Both the position numbers and the translations under genes were made by a program. From JBBIWA01 sp037439425 (GTDB lineage Bacteria > Acidobacteriota > Blastocatellia > RBC074), in assembly GCA_037439425.1 (NCBI GenBank), contig JBBIWA010000021.1, forward strand, positions 1 through 64,000: a stretch of 64,000 bases of DNA, written 5' to 3'. Position 1 is the first letter of the stretch. The number at the start of each line of letters is the position of its first letter. This document shows, one piece after another, positions 16,924 through 26,529 of the stretch. The notes under the pieces are model-generated. The model was not told the DNA's origin. It worked only from the letters and a program-made list of their open reading frames with translations, and ran no database searches.

Positions 16924-17988
16924 ATGAACCCCAAGAGATTTTTCCGCAACCTGTGTGAAAACGCGACTACTGCCGCTATCATCTTGGCGCTGCTAATTGC
17001 CATACCGCTATCCTTCCCCGGCTTCAGGCCGAGAATTGGTCCGGCACTCAACTCGATAGCGACGCTGCAAGCTATAGACGAGGATCAGACAGAGCCCCAG
17101 CAAGCTGCTTCCAGCGGCGGAAACACCTTCAAAAAAGTCGTCTCGGCTCCAGTTCGATTCTTTGCGCGCCTGTTCAAAGGCAAAGGGAAGGAAGAAGACA
17201 AGAAGCTGATCGTCAGCAAACCGACGGCCAAGCAGATCGAATCCTTCCAGGTCACCCCTGTGATCCGCATTCGGAATGGCGAAGAGAAGGAGACTGAAGA
17301 AAGCGAACCGGCCGGAACCGATCTCGCAGCCACGGCGATGGCTGAGCGTGCTGCGGCTGTCGCCTTTGATCAAGGGATCGCACTTCGCGAAAAAGGGCAG
17401 CTTAATGCCGCAGTAGAGAAATTCATCTCGGCTGCTGCGCTCCGACCCAACTTTGCTGAAGCCTACAATATGTTGGGCGTTTGTTATGACGAGAAGGGGA
17501 TGTATGAGGTAGCACAGAAAGAATATAAAAAGGCGCTCCGGCTGGAGCCTTATAATGCGCGCTTCCTCAACAACCTAGGCTACTCCTACTACCTTGCTGG
17601 CCGCTACAAAGATGCTATCAAGTGGTATCAGAAAGCGCTCAAACTCACGCCCGCAGATCGCCGCCTGCATAACAACCTGGGGCTAGCTTATGGCCGCAAG
17701 GGCGATTATGTTCGTGCGCTGGAACACTTCACCATCGCGGTAGGCGAAACCGCAGCGCATCTCAACCTGGGTTATGTCTACAGCCAGCAGAACCGGTTTG
17801 AAGATGCGATCCGGCATTATGAGATTGCCCTGCGCGCGCAGCCACAATCGCTTACCGCGCTCTCGAATCTGGCTCAGCTTTACGAACGAGTCGGGCGCGT
17901 GCGAGAAGCGCTTCAGCTTGGCGAAGAGTATAAGAAGCTCAGCCTGACGCGTGAGGCGCGCGATCAGACTGCCGAGCACAAGGAGTAG
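16924..17988 (+). CDS. TPR protein, TadD-like
   Basis: 354 residues from ATG 16924; the frame continues upstream into the previous gene's end but AAAGG and a clean N-terminus favour 16924. An N-terminal signal-anchor (about 16-33), a low-complexity linker rich in Lys and Glu (about 55-135), then five to six tetratricopeptide repeats (about 145-345), for example YNMLGVCYDEKGMYEVAQKE and LNNLGYSYYLAGRYKDAIKW. One repeat is shortened around VGETAAHLNLGYVYS. TadD of Tad loci is a TPR lipoprotein; this protein lacks a lipobox, so TadD-like is the safest label. Confidence 0.8.
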   Translation: MNPKRFFRNLCENATTAAIILALLIAIPLSFPGFRPRIGPALNSIATLQAIDEDQTEPQQAASSGGNTFKKVVSAPVRFFARLFKGKGKEEDKKLIVSKPTAKQIESFQVTPVIRIRNGEEKETEESEPAGTDLAATAMAERAAAVAFDQGIALREKGQLNAAVEKFISAAALRPNFAEAYNMLGVCYDEKGMYEVAQKEYKKALRLEPYNARFLNNLGYSYYLAGRYKDAIKWYQKALKLTPADRRLHNNLGLAYGRKGDYVRALEHFTIAVGETAAHLNLGYVYSQQNRFEDAIRHYEIALRAQPQSLTALSNLAQLYERVGRVREALQLGEEYKKLSLTREARDQTAEHKE

Positions 17989-18041
17989 CGCGCAACCAGG
18001 CGGGAGAAGGTTCTCCTGCGGAATTGGTGATGTTGCGTGCC

Positions 18042-18265
18042 CTTCGTGGTTCATTTTCCGCAGGAGTCAGGACTCTTTCATGTCGTCACGGATGACGCCC
18101 TGAGATGATTAAAAACTTGGAGCGCACGCTTGCGAGCGTGCTCGGTCTGCAGAACCTGGGAGCACACGCTTCTAGCGTGCTTGGTTGGCGGCAGCAGCTC
18201 ACTTGATGAAGCTGAGCACGCCCGGAGGCGTGCCTGTCCAGGATTTTCCGCAGGAGGCTTTTATG
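18042..18265 (+). repeat. REP-like hairpin element ending at a start codon, copy 2
   Basis: Block order matches 6205-6391: CTTCGTGGTTCATTTTCCG, then GCCCTGAGATGAT, the hairpin GGAGCGCACGCTTGCGAGCG, a second hairpin ACACGCTTCTAGCGTG, and AGCACGCCCGGAGGCGTGC. It ends CCAGGATTTTCCGCAGGAGG, four bases before ATG 18263. The element therefore supplies the Shine-Dalgarno box of the next gene. Confidence 0.65.
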
Positions 18266-19027
18266 AAACGAATTGCCAGTTTTGGCCTGTTCATTATCAT
18301 AGCGTGCGCCTCGCTGGCCAGCGCCTCTGCCCAGACGTCGGCCGCTAAGCCACGGGAGACGCTGACAAATGAAGCGATCATCAAATTGACCAAAGCGCGA
18401 TTCAAGGAGCGAACGATCATTGCCCTGATCCGTACCTCGCCCACCGCTTTCGACCTTTCGACGGCCAAGCTGATTGAACTGAAGCAACGCGGCGTGAGCG
18501 AGCGTGTGATGATGGAAATGATCGAGCGACAGTCGGGCAGTGCGGGATCGCAGGGCTTCGCCTCGCTCAGGGATGATGAATTCTTCAGGGCTGATGACGA
18601 GGCTTTTTTCAACTCCCCGCCCATGCGTCTGGATCAGCGCGATGAGAAGTCAGCCAAAGAGAATGACACACCGGTCTTCGGCTCTCGTTCCGGTTCCAAG
18701 AGCAAGACCAGCTCACGCGGCCTCGGCAGCAGCGGCGAGCGGGCTGGTGAGACAGAACTACTCGGCACAGCCACCGTGCGCATTGTGCGCCCACCGAACG
18801 AGACAGGTGGACCGAAGCTTGAGCGGGCAGCCAAACTCGATAATCAAGCGATCATTGATCTGGTACAGGCTGGTTTCTCCGAAGGCACCATTCTGCGCAA
18901 GATCGAGTTCACTCAAGTCGAGTTCGATCTCTCTCCTCAAGCGGTGGCCGAGCTGCGCCGGAATCGCGTGAGCGAACGCATTATCAAAGCCATGACTGAG
19001 GCGATGAGCGACAGTCCTAAACCGTGA
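18263..19027 (+). CDS. Secreted protein with an internal helical duplication, unknown function
   Basis: 254 residues. Signal peptide MKRIASFGLFIIIACASLAS with a likely cut after ASA. Two homologous segments of about 55 residues, at about 35-90 and about 195-250, share the pattern L-x-N-x-AII-x-L-x-x-A-x-F-x-E-x-TI ... FDLS ... L-x-x-x-x-VSER-(V/I)-(M/I)-x-x-M. They are joined by a low-complexity Ser/Gly/Lys linker. The start is fixed by AGGAGG at the end of the REP-like element. It is followed after 3 bases by a VWA protein gene. No family name is known to me for the repeat. Confidence 0.75.
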   Translation: MKRIASFGLFIIIACASLASASAQTSAAKPRETLTNEAIIKLTKARFKERTIIALIRTSPTAFDLSTAKLIELKQRGVSERVMMEMIERQSGSAGSQGFASLRDDEFFRADDEAFFNSPPMRLDQRDEKSAKENDTPVFGSRSGSKSKTSSRGLGSSGERAGETELLGTATVRIVRPPNETGGPKLERAAKLDNQAIIDLVQAGFSEGTILRKIEFTQVEFDLSPQAVAELRRNRVSERIIKAMTEAMSDSPKP

Positions 19028-19030
19028 GAA

Positions 19031-20146
19031 ATGACAGGGGGCATTCCTGCCATCTATATTTCGGATTTCGGACTCAGGAATTTCGGATCTCATTTTGCAA
19101 TTCGCATGTGTCACAGATGGCTCACAATCGGGATGCTCTTGCTGGCACTTCCAGGCGCGGTGGGAGATTGCTGGGGGCAAACGAAGCCGGAGACGGCTCA
19201 GAGCGAGAGAGCGCCACAGGATAAGGCTGAAGCGGTGCCCACCATCTCGATTGAGACTCGCGAGGTGATCTTGCCCGTCACTGTGCGCGACAGCAGTGGC
19301 AGGCTCGTCACTCAACTTCAAGCTGAGGATTTCACAATCTACGAAGACGGTGTGCCCCAACCGATCACTTCGTTTGCGCTCAGGCAACTGCCCGTCCACG
19401 TGGTGCTGCTTGTTGACACCAGCAGCAGCGTGGCCCGCGAGTTGGAAGACTTCAAGGCCATTGCCTATCGCTTCATCACGCAGCTCGATCCTCAGGACCA
19501 GGTCTCGATTATCAAGTTCGACGATAAAGTAGAGCTGGTGCAGGACTGGACGAGCAATCGCACTGCATTGCATCGAGCGCTCAAGCGGCTTTCTGCAGGA
19601 ATGTTCACCATGTTCAATGATGCGCTCTGGCTGGCAGCTCGCGAACAACTTGGCCGGATCAATGGGCGCAAAGCGATTATTGTGCTCACGGACGGGATCG
19701 ATAGCGGGCGCGGCTATATCTCAACGCTGCAGGCTTTCCGCGCCCTGGTCGAAGCAGAGACAGCAGTCTACGTCGTCAGCAAGACGCGCATCCAGAGCCG
19801 GATTGAGCAAAACGAATTGGAGTTCTATCAAAACGCCTCAGCTTCATCGCGCGCGCTCAATCGCGTGCGAATAGACAGCCTCAAGGCATCGCTGGCCGCG
19901 CTGACCGAAAGTGAGCGCAAACTGGCGCGCCTGGCCGAGGAGACCGGTGGCCGCATCTTTCTGCCCGAAAGCTTTGATGAGCTGGAAGAGGCTTATAGGC
20001 AGGTTGCCGACGAATTGCGCCATCAATATGTCATCTCCTACGCCCCTACCAATTCAACCCCTGACGGCCGCTATCGTACTATCCGCGTCAAGCTCCGCCA
20101 CCCAGACTATCGCGCTACCACTCGCTTCGGTTACTACCTGCGCTAA
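19031..20146 (+). CDS. Secreted VWFA-related (acidobacterial-type) protein
   Basis: 371 residues. The domain (about 75-365) begins IEIREVILPVTV-like (VILPVTVRDSSGRLVTQLQA), followed by EDFTIYEDGVPQPI and a von Willebrand A core. The MIDAS motif is VVLLVDTSSSV, with VLTDGID as a later metal-site segment. The end YVISYAPTN...DGRYRTIRVKL is typical of the VWFA-related acidobacterial group. ATG 19031 is 3 bases after the previous stop; ATG 19106 would remove 25 residues that translate an AT-rich dispersed repeat and leave a tidy signal peptide (LTIGMLLLALPGAVG). Probably a periplasmic or surface adhesion or scaffold protein. Confidence 0.85.
   Translation: MTGGIPAIYISDFGLRNFGSHFAIRMCHRWLTIGMLLLALPGAVGDCWGQTKPETAQSERAPQDKAEAVPTISIETREVILPVTVRDSSGRLVTQLQAEDFTIYEDGVPQPITSFALRQLPVHVVLLVDTSSSVARELEDFKAIAYRFITQLDPQDQVSIIKFDDKVELVQDWTSNRTALHRALKRLSAGMFTMFNDALWLAAREQLGRINGRKAIIVLTDGIDSGRGYISTLQAFRALVEAETAVYVVSKTRIQSRIEQNELEFYQNASASSRALNRVRIDSLKASLAALTESERKLARLAEETGGRIFLPESFDELEEAYRQVADELRHQYVISYAPTNSTPDGRYRTIRVKLRHPDYRATTRFGYYLR
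19058..19105. repeat. AT-rich ATTTCGGATTTCGGA-type dispersed repeat
   Basis: ATATTTCGGATTTCGGACTC, then GGAATTTCGGATCTC and TTTTGCAATTCGC, a degenerate short-period repeat. Related tracts are at 28771-28833 and 31459-31511. Here it sits inside or just before the N-terminus of a VWA gene. Confidence 0.5.
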
Positions 20147-20189
20147 TTCGGGCTCCACATAGCTTGCTGCTGCAGCATTGTGCTCAACA

Positions 20190-20236
20190 GAAACAAAAAC
20201 GGTAGCGATGGGCCCACGTCGGGCCGCCTCGCTACC
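20190..20236 (-). terminator. Intrinsic terminator of the Oar-like receptor gene
   Basis: On the - strand a stem GGTAGCGA / TCGCTACC extended by GGCCC/GGGCC is followed directly by GTTTTTGTTT. It lies about 80 bases after the receptor stop codon and between two convergent genes. Confidence 0.75.
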
Positions 20237-20315
20237 GCTCACCGTCTAGAATAAGCGGGGGCAGGTTTGGAACTCGACCACTAACCTGCCAAACACGCTG
20301 CGGTGATAGCTTGGG

Positions 20316-23300
20316 CTAGAACTGCAGCCGTGTCATCCACTGCAACAGACGCGGGAAGCCGCCCACCTGGTTGATCCGACCGAAATCGGCGCGCCCAAAC
20401 CGGATCTGAGGTCCGAGGAAGTTCGGGTCGTCGAAGGCATTGATCAGCTCAGCTCTAAACTGCAGGGTGAACTTTTCACTGAGCCGCTGGTTCTTCTGCA
20501 AGGCGATGTCCCAGTTCTTCTTGAACGGCGTGCGGACGCGCGTGTCAGTGCGTGGCGCGTTGCCGAAGGTGAAGGGAGCTGCCTCTCTCCACGCTGCCGG
20601 GTTGAACCAGTTATTCAACCGGTCTTCGGTCTTGCCCGAGGTCTTAGGATTCACTCCTGGGACGAGATTCGGGCGCTGAGAGCTGCCGAAGAGTCCCGAA
20701 TTATTGTTGTTCTGGACAATGGCCGCAGGGAACCCACTCTGGTAGCTCCCGATAGCTGACACCTGCCAGCCGCCGAGGAGAACATCCACCAGACCGCCTT
20801 GATTCAACCATCGCCTGCCTTTGCCAAACGGCAGTTCGACCACGCCGCTGATGTTCAGCCGGTGCGGAGTCTCAAGCAGCGAGTGGGCAAACTCCCCCTT
20901 CCTCAAATCGAAGTTGTTGAGCGCCGACGCGACGTTGTTGGCAAAGAAGTTCGCCTCGCCGAACAGATTGTCTTTGTTGACGCTGTAAGTGTAGTTGATA
21001 TTGGCGCCCCAACCGCGAACGATCCGGCGTTGGAACTTCAGCACCAAGGCGTTGTAGCGGGCAAACCCTTCGCTCACCTGATGCGCGAAGACATTGCCGA
21101 ATTGCGGATAGGGACGCAGCAGTTGACCTCGCGCAATCTCCCTCAGCCGGCTGAATGCGCCAAACGCCGGGTTGCCAAACATCGGGTTCGGGACTCTTTC
21201 GAGCAACTGCGAACCGAGCGAGAAGTGGCGGGGATCAAGCTGGTTGATGTTGACCACCTGCGAATTCGTCCCACCGACCGAAAGGCGCTCCGACCGCGCG
21301 CCCACATAGCCGACTGAGACGACGATCTGGCTTGGCAGCTCGTACTGCAAATCCGCCGAGTACTGATGCACGTAAGCTGACTTGCGGAACTGATCCACAA
21401 AGTGGACATCACCGCCGGCCCCGGTGAGCAGGCCCAGCTTGCTGCCCACAGGCTGCTCGATGCCGTTGGGGAAGGGATTGGTCAGTGTGCAGGTCGGGCA
21501 CGGCGTCAATCCGCCATCGGCACTTGCGAAGTAGGTTGTTACTGCGGTGAAGCCGCGCGTCCCCATCCGATTCTCGTTCGGAAAGGCGTATTGGTTCGGC
21601 GCGTAGAAGATACCGTAACCGCCCCGGAGCACCATCTTTTGATTGATCGTCCAGGCCAATCCGATGCGTGGCGCGAACTTGGTCTTCGACGGATCACTCT
21701 GGTGCGTCGGAGCGCCATCCACTCCGGCGTAGAGCAGCCCACCTTTCAAATTCAACCCAGGCACTTGCACCGGGAAGGGTTTGTCGCGGGAGAAGCCGAC
21801 CGTGAGCCGGTTCTCGCGCTCTTGCAAGCCTTGCTCGAACTCATAACGCAGTCCCAGATTCAGCGTCACGTTCGGCGACACACGCCAGTCGTCGTGGACA
21901 TAGCCCGCGTAGTAGTTGATGAAGAAGTCATTCGGCGTGCCAACAGTGATGTCGCCACTGGCCGGAAAACCGAGCAGGAAACTCGCCAGCGAGTGTTGCA
22001 GGGCGGTGGCGCCGGTAAGCGGATCCGGCCCCCTGGTGAATCCACCATCAAAGTTGAAGCGCCCGCTCGGCTGTCCGCGTGCAAACAGCTTCATCCCGAT
22101 GATGCGGAATTCGCCACCGGCCTTGATCGTGTGGCGGCCTAGCAGCTTCGACATGCCTCCGTTGACGTTATGCCCGTAGTAGGTCGTGAACTGCGGACTG
22201 CGATCGCCGAAGGTAGCGAAGTTGGGAGTGCCATAGCCAGCAATATTGAAGACCGGGAACTTCTTGAAGGGAATGGCGCTGATGAAGCTTTGCGCAAAGC
22301 CGAGCGTAGCCGGATCGAACTCGATCGGAATGTCGTCGTCATCAAACATCGTGTAGCCGTAGCGGAAGTTATAGACCGTGTTATTGCTCGTCGTCAGGAT
22401 GTTGTTGATGGCGACGACGTGCACCGTGCGAAAGAGCGCACCTTCGGCAGGATCAGCCGGATTCTCGCCTGGCTTCTTCCCATAGAAGCGCGACTCCGGT
22501 TCCACCGAATTGTACCAGGCGTACATCCCGGTAGTAGTTAACTTGCTCGACCAGCGATGCTCAAGCTTACCCGTCGCCTGATCTGCCCTGTCAACCAGTT
22601 CAGCAGTCCTGGAGGTGCCGGAAGGGAATTTCGGGAAGAACTTGCTGACCGCTACAGCGACCGGGTTGAGCCGGTTGGCCGGGATTCTGTTGCCTGGGAA
22701 CGGATCGCGGATGAACTTGCCAGGGTTGTTAGGATCAGGCCGCGTGGTCAGCGGATCGTAAATGGTGACCCCGCTTTGTGAGAAATCGCCTTGTAGCTCG
22801 CGCTCGGTCGGCAGAGTCACTATCGCGTTACGCGAGGTCTTGGTCCGGTAACCTTCAGTCGTCGCCCAGAAGAAGGTGCGATCCCGAAAGATCCGCCCAC
22901 CGAAAGAGCCACCATAGAGATGGTAGTAGGTGTCCGGTCTGGGCGCGCAGGGACGACCAGCGCTCCGGGCGGCCTCACAAGCGCGTTTGTCGAAGAAGAA
23001 GCGTGACTGAGCAAACGCTGGACGATTCTGATAAAGCGCGCTGCCGTGCCAATCGTTGCCCCCGATCTTGCCGGTAGCGTTGAAAACACCACCGCCTGTG
23101 CGGCCCATCTCTGCGTCATAGGTACTGACCTGCACCTTGACCTCTTCCACCGACTCGATATTCGGGATGAAGACGGTGCGGTTGCGCATATCAGTGATCG
23201 GAACGCCATCGAGCGTATAGTTATTGGCGCGCCGCGGCCCACCACCTAGGCTGAGCAACGTCGAGTTAGTTTGATCTTGTTGCCGGACAAACTGTGGGTC

Positions 23301-23861
23301 GCCTGACGGAACAACGTTAGGCGTGATGATCGAGAGGAAGAAGACATTGCGCGCCGGAGTAGGCAGTGTCTCAAGCGTTTGCTTGTCAAGAGTCGAAGCG
23401 ACCGACGGATTGGAATTTTCCAGAATCGGCGCTTCGCCTGTGATCGTAATGGTCTCGGTAGTCTGCCCCACCTCAAGCGCCACGTCTAGCGTGATAAAAT
23501 CCTGCACGCCAATGCGGATGCCCTTGCTCTCGTACTTTTTGTAGCCGCTCTTGACCGCCGTCAGCGTGTAGGTGCCGGGCAGCACATTGGCGAAGGAATA
23601 TTCGCCCTCACTGTTGGTGACGGTAGTGCGGGTAGTGTTGGTCGCTTCATTGATCAGCGTCATCTCAACACCGGGGACGACTGCTGCTGTCGCATCGCGG
23701 ACCGCGCCGCGCAAACCGCCTTGATAGTTTTGTCCATAGGCCGTCACAGCGAAAGCGCTCATCACCCCCAACAAACAGCCACATACGAAAAACCAGCGCC
23801 AGACTCTAGGGCTTTCGAGCCGGAACAGTTTTGGGTCAGTCAAACTGCTCTTGGTTCGCAT
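20316..23861 (-). CDS. Oar-like TonB-dependent outer-membrane receptor with N-terminal carboxypeptidase-regulatory-like domain
   Basis: 1181 residues, a normal length for the Oar group. A signal peptide (hydrophobic CGCLLGVMSAFAVTAYG, cut near residue 43) precedes a beta-sandwich carboxypeptidase-regulatory-like domain (about 48-135: GLRGAVRDATAAVVPGVEMT and GEYSFANVLPGTYTLT). The plug follows (about 150-260: NNYTLDGVPITD, VEEVKVQ), then a large beta-barrel ending in a C-terminal phenylalanine (MTRLQF), the Bam signal. AAAGGAG precedes the ATG. Oar-type receptors in Acidobacteriota are thought to take up plant or microbial oligosaccharides, but no substrate can be read here. No TonB or ExbBD gene is nearby. 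Confidence 0.92.
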   Translation of the reverse strand: MRTKSSLTDPKLFRLESPRVWRWFFVCGCLLGVMSAFAVTAYGQNYQGGLRGAVRDATAAVVPGVEMTLINEATNTTRTTVTNSEGEYSFANVLPGTYTLTAVKSGYKKYESKGIRIGVQDFITLDVALEVGQTTETITITGEAPILENSNPSVASTLDKQTLETLPTPARNVFFLSIITPNVVPSGDPQFVRQQDQTNSTLLSLGGGPRRANNYTLDGVPITDMRNRTVFIPNIESVEEVKVQVSTYDAEMGRTGGGVFNATGKIGGNDWHGSALYQNRPAFAQSRFFFDKRACEAARSAGRPCAPRPDTYYHLYGGSFGGRIFRDRTFFWATTEGYRTKTSRNAIVTLPTERELQGDFSQSGVTIYDPLTTRPDPNNPGKFIRDPFPGNRIPANRLNPVAVAVSKFFPKFPSGTSRTAELVDRADQATGKLEHRWSSKLTTTGMYAWYNSVEPESRFYGKKPGENPADPAEGALFRTVHVVAINNILTTSNNTVYNFRYGYTMFDDDDIPIEFDPATLGFAQSFISAIPFKKFPVFNIAGYGTPNFATFGDRSPQFTTYYGHNVNGGMSKLLGRHTIKAGGEFRIIGMKLFARGQPSGRFNFDGGFTRGPDPLTGATALQHSLASFLLGFPASGDITVGTPNDFFINYYAGYVHDDWRVSPNVTLNLGLRYEFEQGLQERENRLTVGFSRDKPFPVQVPGLNLKGGLLYAGVDGAPTHQSDPSKTKFAPRIGLAWTINQKMVLRGGYGIFYAPNQYAFPNENRMGTRGFTAVTTYFASADGGLTPCPTCTLTNPFPNGIEQPVGSKLGLLTGAGGDVHFVDQFRKSAYVHQYSADLQYELPSQIVVSVGYVGARSERLSVGGTNSQVVNINQLDPRHFSLGSQLLERVPNPMFGNPAFGAFSRLREIARGQLLRPYPQFGNVFAHQVSEGFARYNALVLKFQRRIVRGWGANINYTYSVNKDNLFGEANFFANNVASALNNFDLRKGEFAHSLLETPHRLNISGVVELPFGKGRRWLNQGGLVDVLLGGWQVSAIGSYQSGFPAAIVQNNNNSGLFGSSQRPNLVPGVNPKTSGKTEDRLNNWFNPAAWREAAPFTFGNAPRTDTRVRTPFKKNWDIALQKNQRLSEKFTLQFRAELINAFDDPNFLGPQIRFGRADFGRINQVGGFPRLLQWMTRLQF

Positions 23862-24410
23862 AGTTCTCTCCTTTCAACGTGATGTTGCTTGTGATCAACC
23901 GAGGTGGTGGCCTATCTCTCACTAAAGATGCACCCTACTGCTTTTGCCTGCTAAGCGATCTCAAGGATCAGACCCACTGAGGATAGGCTAGAGAAGCTTC
24001 CTGTGAGTAACAGCAAGCTCTCTGCTCCATCGTGGAGTAAAGCAACAGCAAAAAGCGAGAAATGGCGTGCAGGTGATGAAGAACTATCAGCCACCTCTCC
24101 TCAAAGATGGCTGAGCCGAAATACCGAAACCCAATCTGCTGGCTGCCCGTATTAAGCTAAAGCGTAACTGGGCCTGCCGAGCAGCTTGAGTTAAGTTGCT
24201 CAGCGCTCTGTTACCAGTTGAGCCAGTGGGCGCAAGTGCTTTCCCAGGGCAGCCACGCCCCTGGCTCTTCACTCAGCGACAATAATCCTTGACGGACTAC
24301 TATCCCCAGCAAGCCCTCACAGTGTCGGGTTAAACTAACGTTTCAGGTTACTACAGCAGAGGTTGCCAAAACTCTGCGATCGCGGAATGCCAAGTAAGAA
24401 ACTATTAAGA

Positions 24411-24425
24411 CGACACAAAGTGTCG
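24411..24425. promoter_or_regulatory. Palindrome, possible operator
   Basis: CGACAC AAA GTGTCG, a perfect 6-bp inverted repeat with a 3-base spacer, between the divergent Oar-like receptor and MazF-like genes. The surrounding 23862-24608 gap has no gene that I can recognise. Confidence 0.35.
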
Positions 24426-24453
24426 CACAATCTTCGATTTTTGTAAATTCAAT

Positions 24454-24470
24454 TTGTGACGAAGTCGCAA
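24454..24470. promoter_or_regulatory. Second palindrome, possible operator
   Basis: TTGTGAC GAA GTCGCAA, 7-bp arms with one G-T type mismatch, 28 bases after the first palindrome. Paired sites with GTCG cores suggest binding by a dimeric regulator. It is about 140 bases before the MazF-like start. Confidence 0.35.
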
Positions 24471-24608
24471 GCAGGCTGGCCAGTTCAGCACCCGGTCTAT
24501 TGCGCTTTCCCGCTCAGTTGCTAGTCCTACCCAGATCCATCCCTTATCAGCCGAGCCGGGAGCTTAAGAGCAAAAAAAATGCAAAGCTGCTGCAATCTAT
24601 TCCCGATA

Positions 24609-24965
24609 ATGTCTAATCAAGGCGACATCTTCTGGGTTGACCTCGGCGAACCCGGGGGCTCAGAACCTGGATACACCCATCCGAGTGTGGTTATCCAGAA
24701 TAATATGTTCAATCACAGCCGTATCAACACGGTCATCGTATCTAGCCTCACCTCCAATCTCAAGCGAGCCAACCTACCAGGTAGCGTTTTGCTTGGGCCG
24801 TGGGAGGCTAACCTACCCAAGCAGAACGTTGTCGTCGTATCACAGGTCTTCACAGTAGATAAGGCCCAACTGCGCGACTATATTGGCACATTGTCAAAGA
24901 AACGTGTGCGCCAAATTTTGGACGGTTTCAAACTGATAACCGAGCCGCGCGAGTCGCCACGATAA
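24609..24965 (+). CDS. MazF/PemK-type toxin (type II toxin-antitoxin), apparently without its antitoxin
   Basis: 118 residues. The N-terminus MSNQGDIFWVDLGEPGGSEP, then THPSVVIQNN, TVIVSSLTSN and VVVSQVFTVDKAQL match the MazF/PemK fold, an mRNA-cleaving endoribonuclease. ATG 24609 gives the usual family start; ATG 24579 would add ten residues. Antitoxin genes normally lie just upstream and overlap the toxin, yet no reading frame with antitoxin features is visible in 24300-24608, and none follows. Either the antitoxin is very short or unusual, or this is an orphan. Convergent with the flippase gene. Confidence 0.85.
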   Translation: MSNQGDIFWVDLGEPGGSEPGYTHPSVVIQNNMFNHSRINTVIVSSLTSNLKRANLPGSVLLGPWEANLPKQNVVVVSQVFTVDKAQLRDYIGTLSKKRVRQILDGFKLITEPRESPR

Positions 24966-25077
24966 TCAGATCGTCGTGATGAACAGAGGCAATCAAACCA
25001 CTCAGGATAAGGGTAGATGAAAGCGAAAGCGACGGGATGTCACTCACCGCCGGACGGCTTGAAAAGGTTCTGAAGAT

Positions 25078-26526
25078 TCATCCTCCGGACTCAAACCTCC
25101 AAACTCTGGCGAGCTGCTCCCGTTGAACCAGCCAGAGACAGCCAAGATAGACCAATCCGCCCACCACCACCGCGTCCCACAGTCCCCAATCGCGCGCCTG
25201 CCACACAGCGAAAGTCATGACAGCCAGCGGCCAGCAACAGGCAGTGATCACCTGCCAAAGGTTGAGGCGGAAGAGACGATAGCTGGCGTAACCGACATCA
25301 ACGGCGGCCAACAAAAACATCGAAATCAACTGTGCGGCGGCTGCTCCGGTCGCTTGATAGGGCGGCACTAAAATCAGATTGAGAGCCAAACAGAAGACCA
25401 CGGCCACCACATTGCCGGCCAGATCAATGCGCTGATGCCCGGTCGCGATCAGGCCTCTCACGATGATGATGACCCAGCCGAAAGGAACGAGGCTCATCGC
25501 CAGGAGAGCCAGCACAGGAGCTGCACCGATATAGCCTTCACCGAAGATGAGGCCTAACAGGTCACGCGCCAGCAGCGTCGCCCCAACTGCAAAGGGTAGA
25601 GTCAGCGCCGCCGCGATCCTCAAACTGCCAGAAAGGAAAGCTCCGAGCCGCTTCAGTGACACGGCTGCCAGCCTGGCTACCACGGGCTGAATCACGGCGG
25701 CATAACTCGGCAACAAGATGACCAGAGGCAACAAAAATCGTGAGGCCACGCCATAATCTGCGGCTGCCGCTTCGCCGCTGATCTTTCCAACCAGCAAGGG
25801 AGCCGCCTGCCAGTGGATGGCTGCCAGGATCGCCACACCAGCAAAGGTGGGACTCTTGGAAGCGATTTCGCGCATCAAGTGCCACTTGGCCGAAGTCAGG
25901 GCTGGTAGGTGGTGGCCTGCTGCCACGGCATAGATGGCGCAGCCCGTCGCTCGCATGGCGACATAAGACAAACAAATCCAGACCAAGCCGGCCCCCCGGT
26001 ACAAGAGCAGCAACGGCAGCACCGTGCGCAGAAGATTCTCTCCCGTCGTGGCCAGACCGATGACTTTCACCCTCTCACAGGCAGTGAAGGCAGCTTCAGC
26101 TACACTGATCGGCCCTGTCAGCACGATAGCTAAACTCATGATCGCGGTCGCCCGCCATACTTCTGGTGAGTCGCCCACCAGGTATCCGGTCAAGCACATC
26201 GCACAAGCGCAAAGGACCGACCACGAAAACAGGAAAGCGGCTGCGCTCGCTACAAAAACCCGAGGTGAATGATCATCTGTGATCCGGCGAGCAATCTCAT
26301 TACTCAGATAGGGACCGAGGCCGAGCGAACAGATCGTCATGAAGATCAGATAGATACTCATCACGACGGTGAACCGCCCCAGCTCTTCCGCCTCTCGCCA
26401 GTGCGCCATCATGACCCAGAGCAGCACGCTACTGGCAATATTGACCGAGCCAGACCATACCATCCAGAGGGTGTTTTTGACCAGCCTGGAGGATTGACTT
26501 TTTAACCCTTTCACTACTTGGCCCAC
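25078..26526 (-). CDS. Polysaccharide flippase, Wzx/MATE superfamily
   Basis: 482 residues with 12 to 14 predicted helices. The N-terminus KNTLWMVWSGSVNIASSVLL and the ELGRFTVVMSIY stretch are typical of polysaccharide-type exporters that move undecaprenyl-diphosphate-linked repeat units across the inner membrane. It starts at GTG 26526, 3 bases after the stop of the ligase-like gene, whose last codons contain its AAGGAG site, so the two are co-translated. It probably exports the product of the glycan cluster at 31.8-41.8 kb. Confidence 0.85.
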   Translation of the reverse strand: MGQVVKGLKSQSSRLVKNTLWMVWSGSVNIASSVLLWVMMAHWREAEELGRFTVVMSIYLIFMTICSLGLGPYLSNEIARRITDDHSPRVFVASAAAFLFSWSVLCACAMCLTGYLVGDSPEVWRATAIMSLAIVLTGPISVAEAAFTACERVKVIGLATTGENLLRTVLPLLLLYRGAGLVWICLSYVAMRATGCAIYAVAAGHHLPALTSAKWHLMREIASKSPTFAGVAILAAIHWQAAPLLVGKISGEAAAADYGVASRFLLPLVILLPSYAAVIQPVVARLAAVSLKRLGAFLSGSLRIAAALTLPFAVGATLLARDLLGLIFGEGYIGAAPVLALLAMSLVPFGWVIIIVRGLIATGHQRIDLAGNVVAVVFCLALNLILVPPYQATGAAAAQLISMFLLAAVDVGYASYRLFRLNLWQVITACCWPLAVMTFAVWQARDWGLWDAVVVGGLVYLGCLWLVQREQLARVWRFESGG

Positions 26527-26529
26527 CCT

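Noticed and set aside
21402..22142. 246-codon frame antisense to the Oar-like receptor
   Set aside because: His/Arg-rich shadow frame of a well-supported gene.
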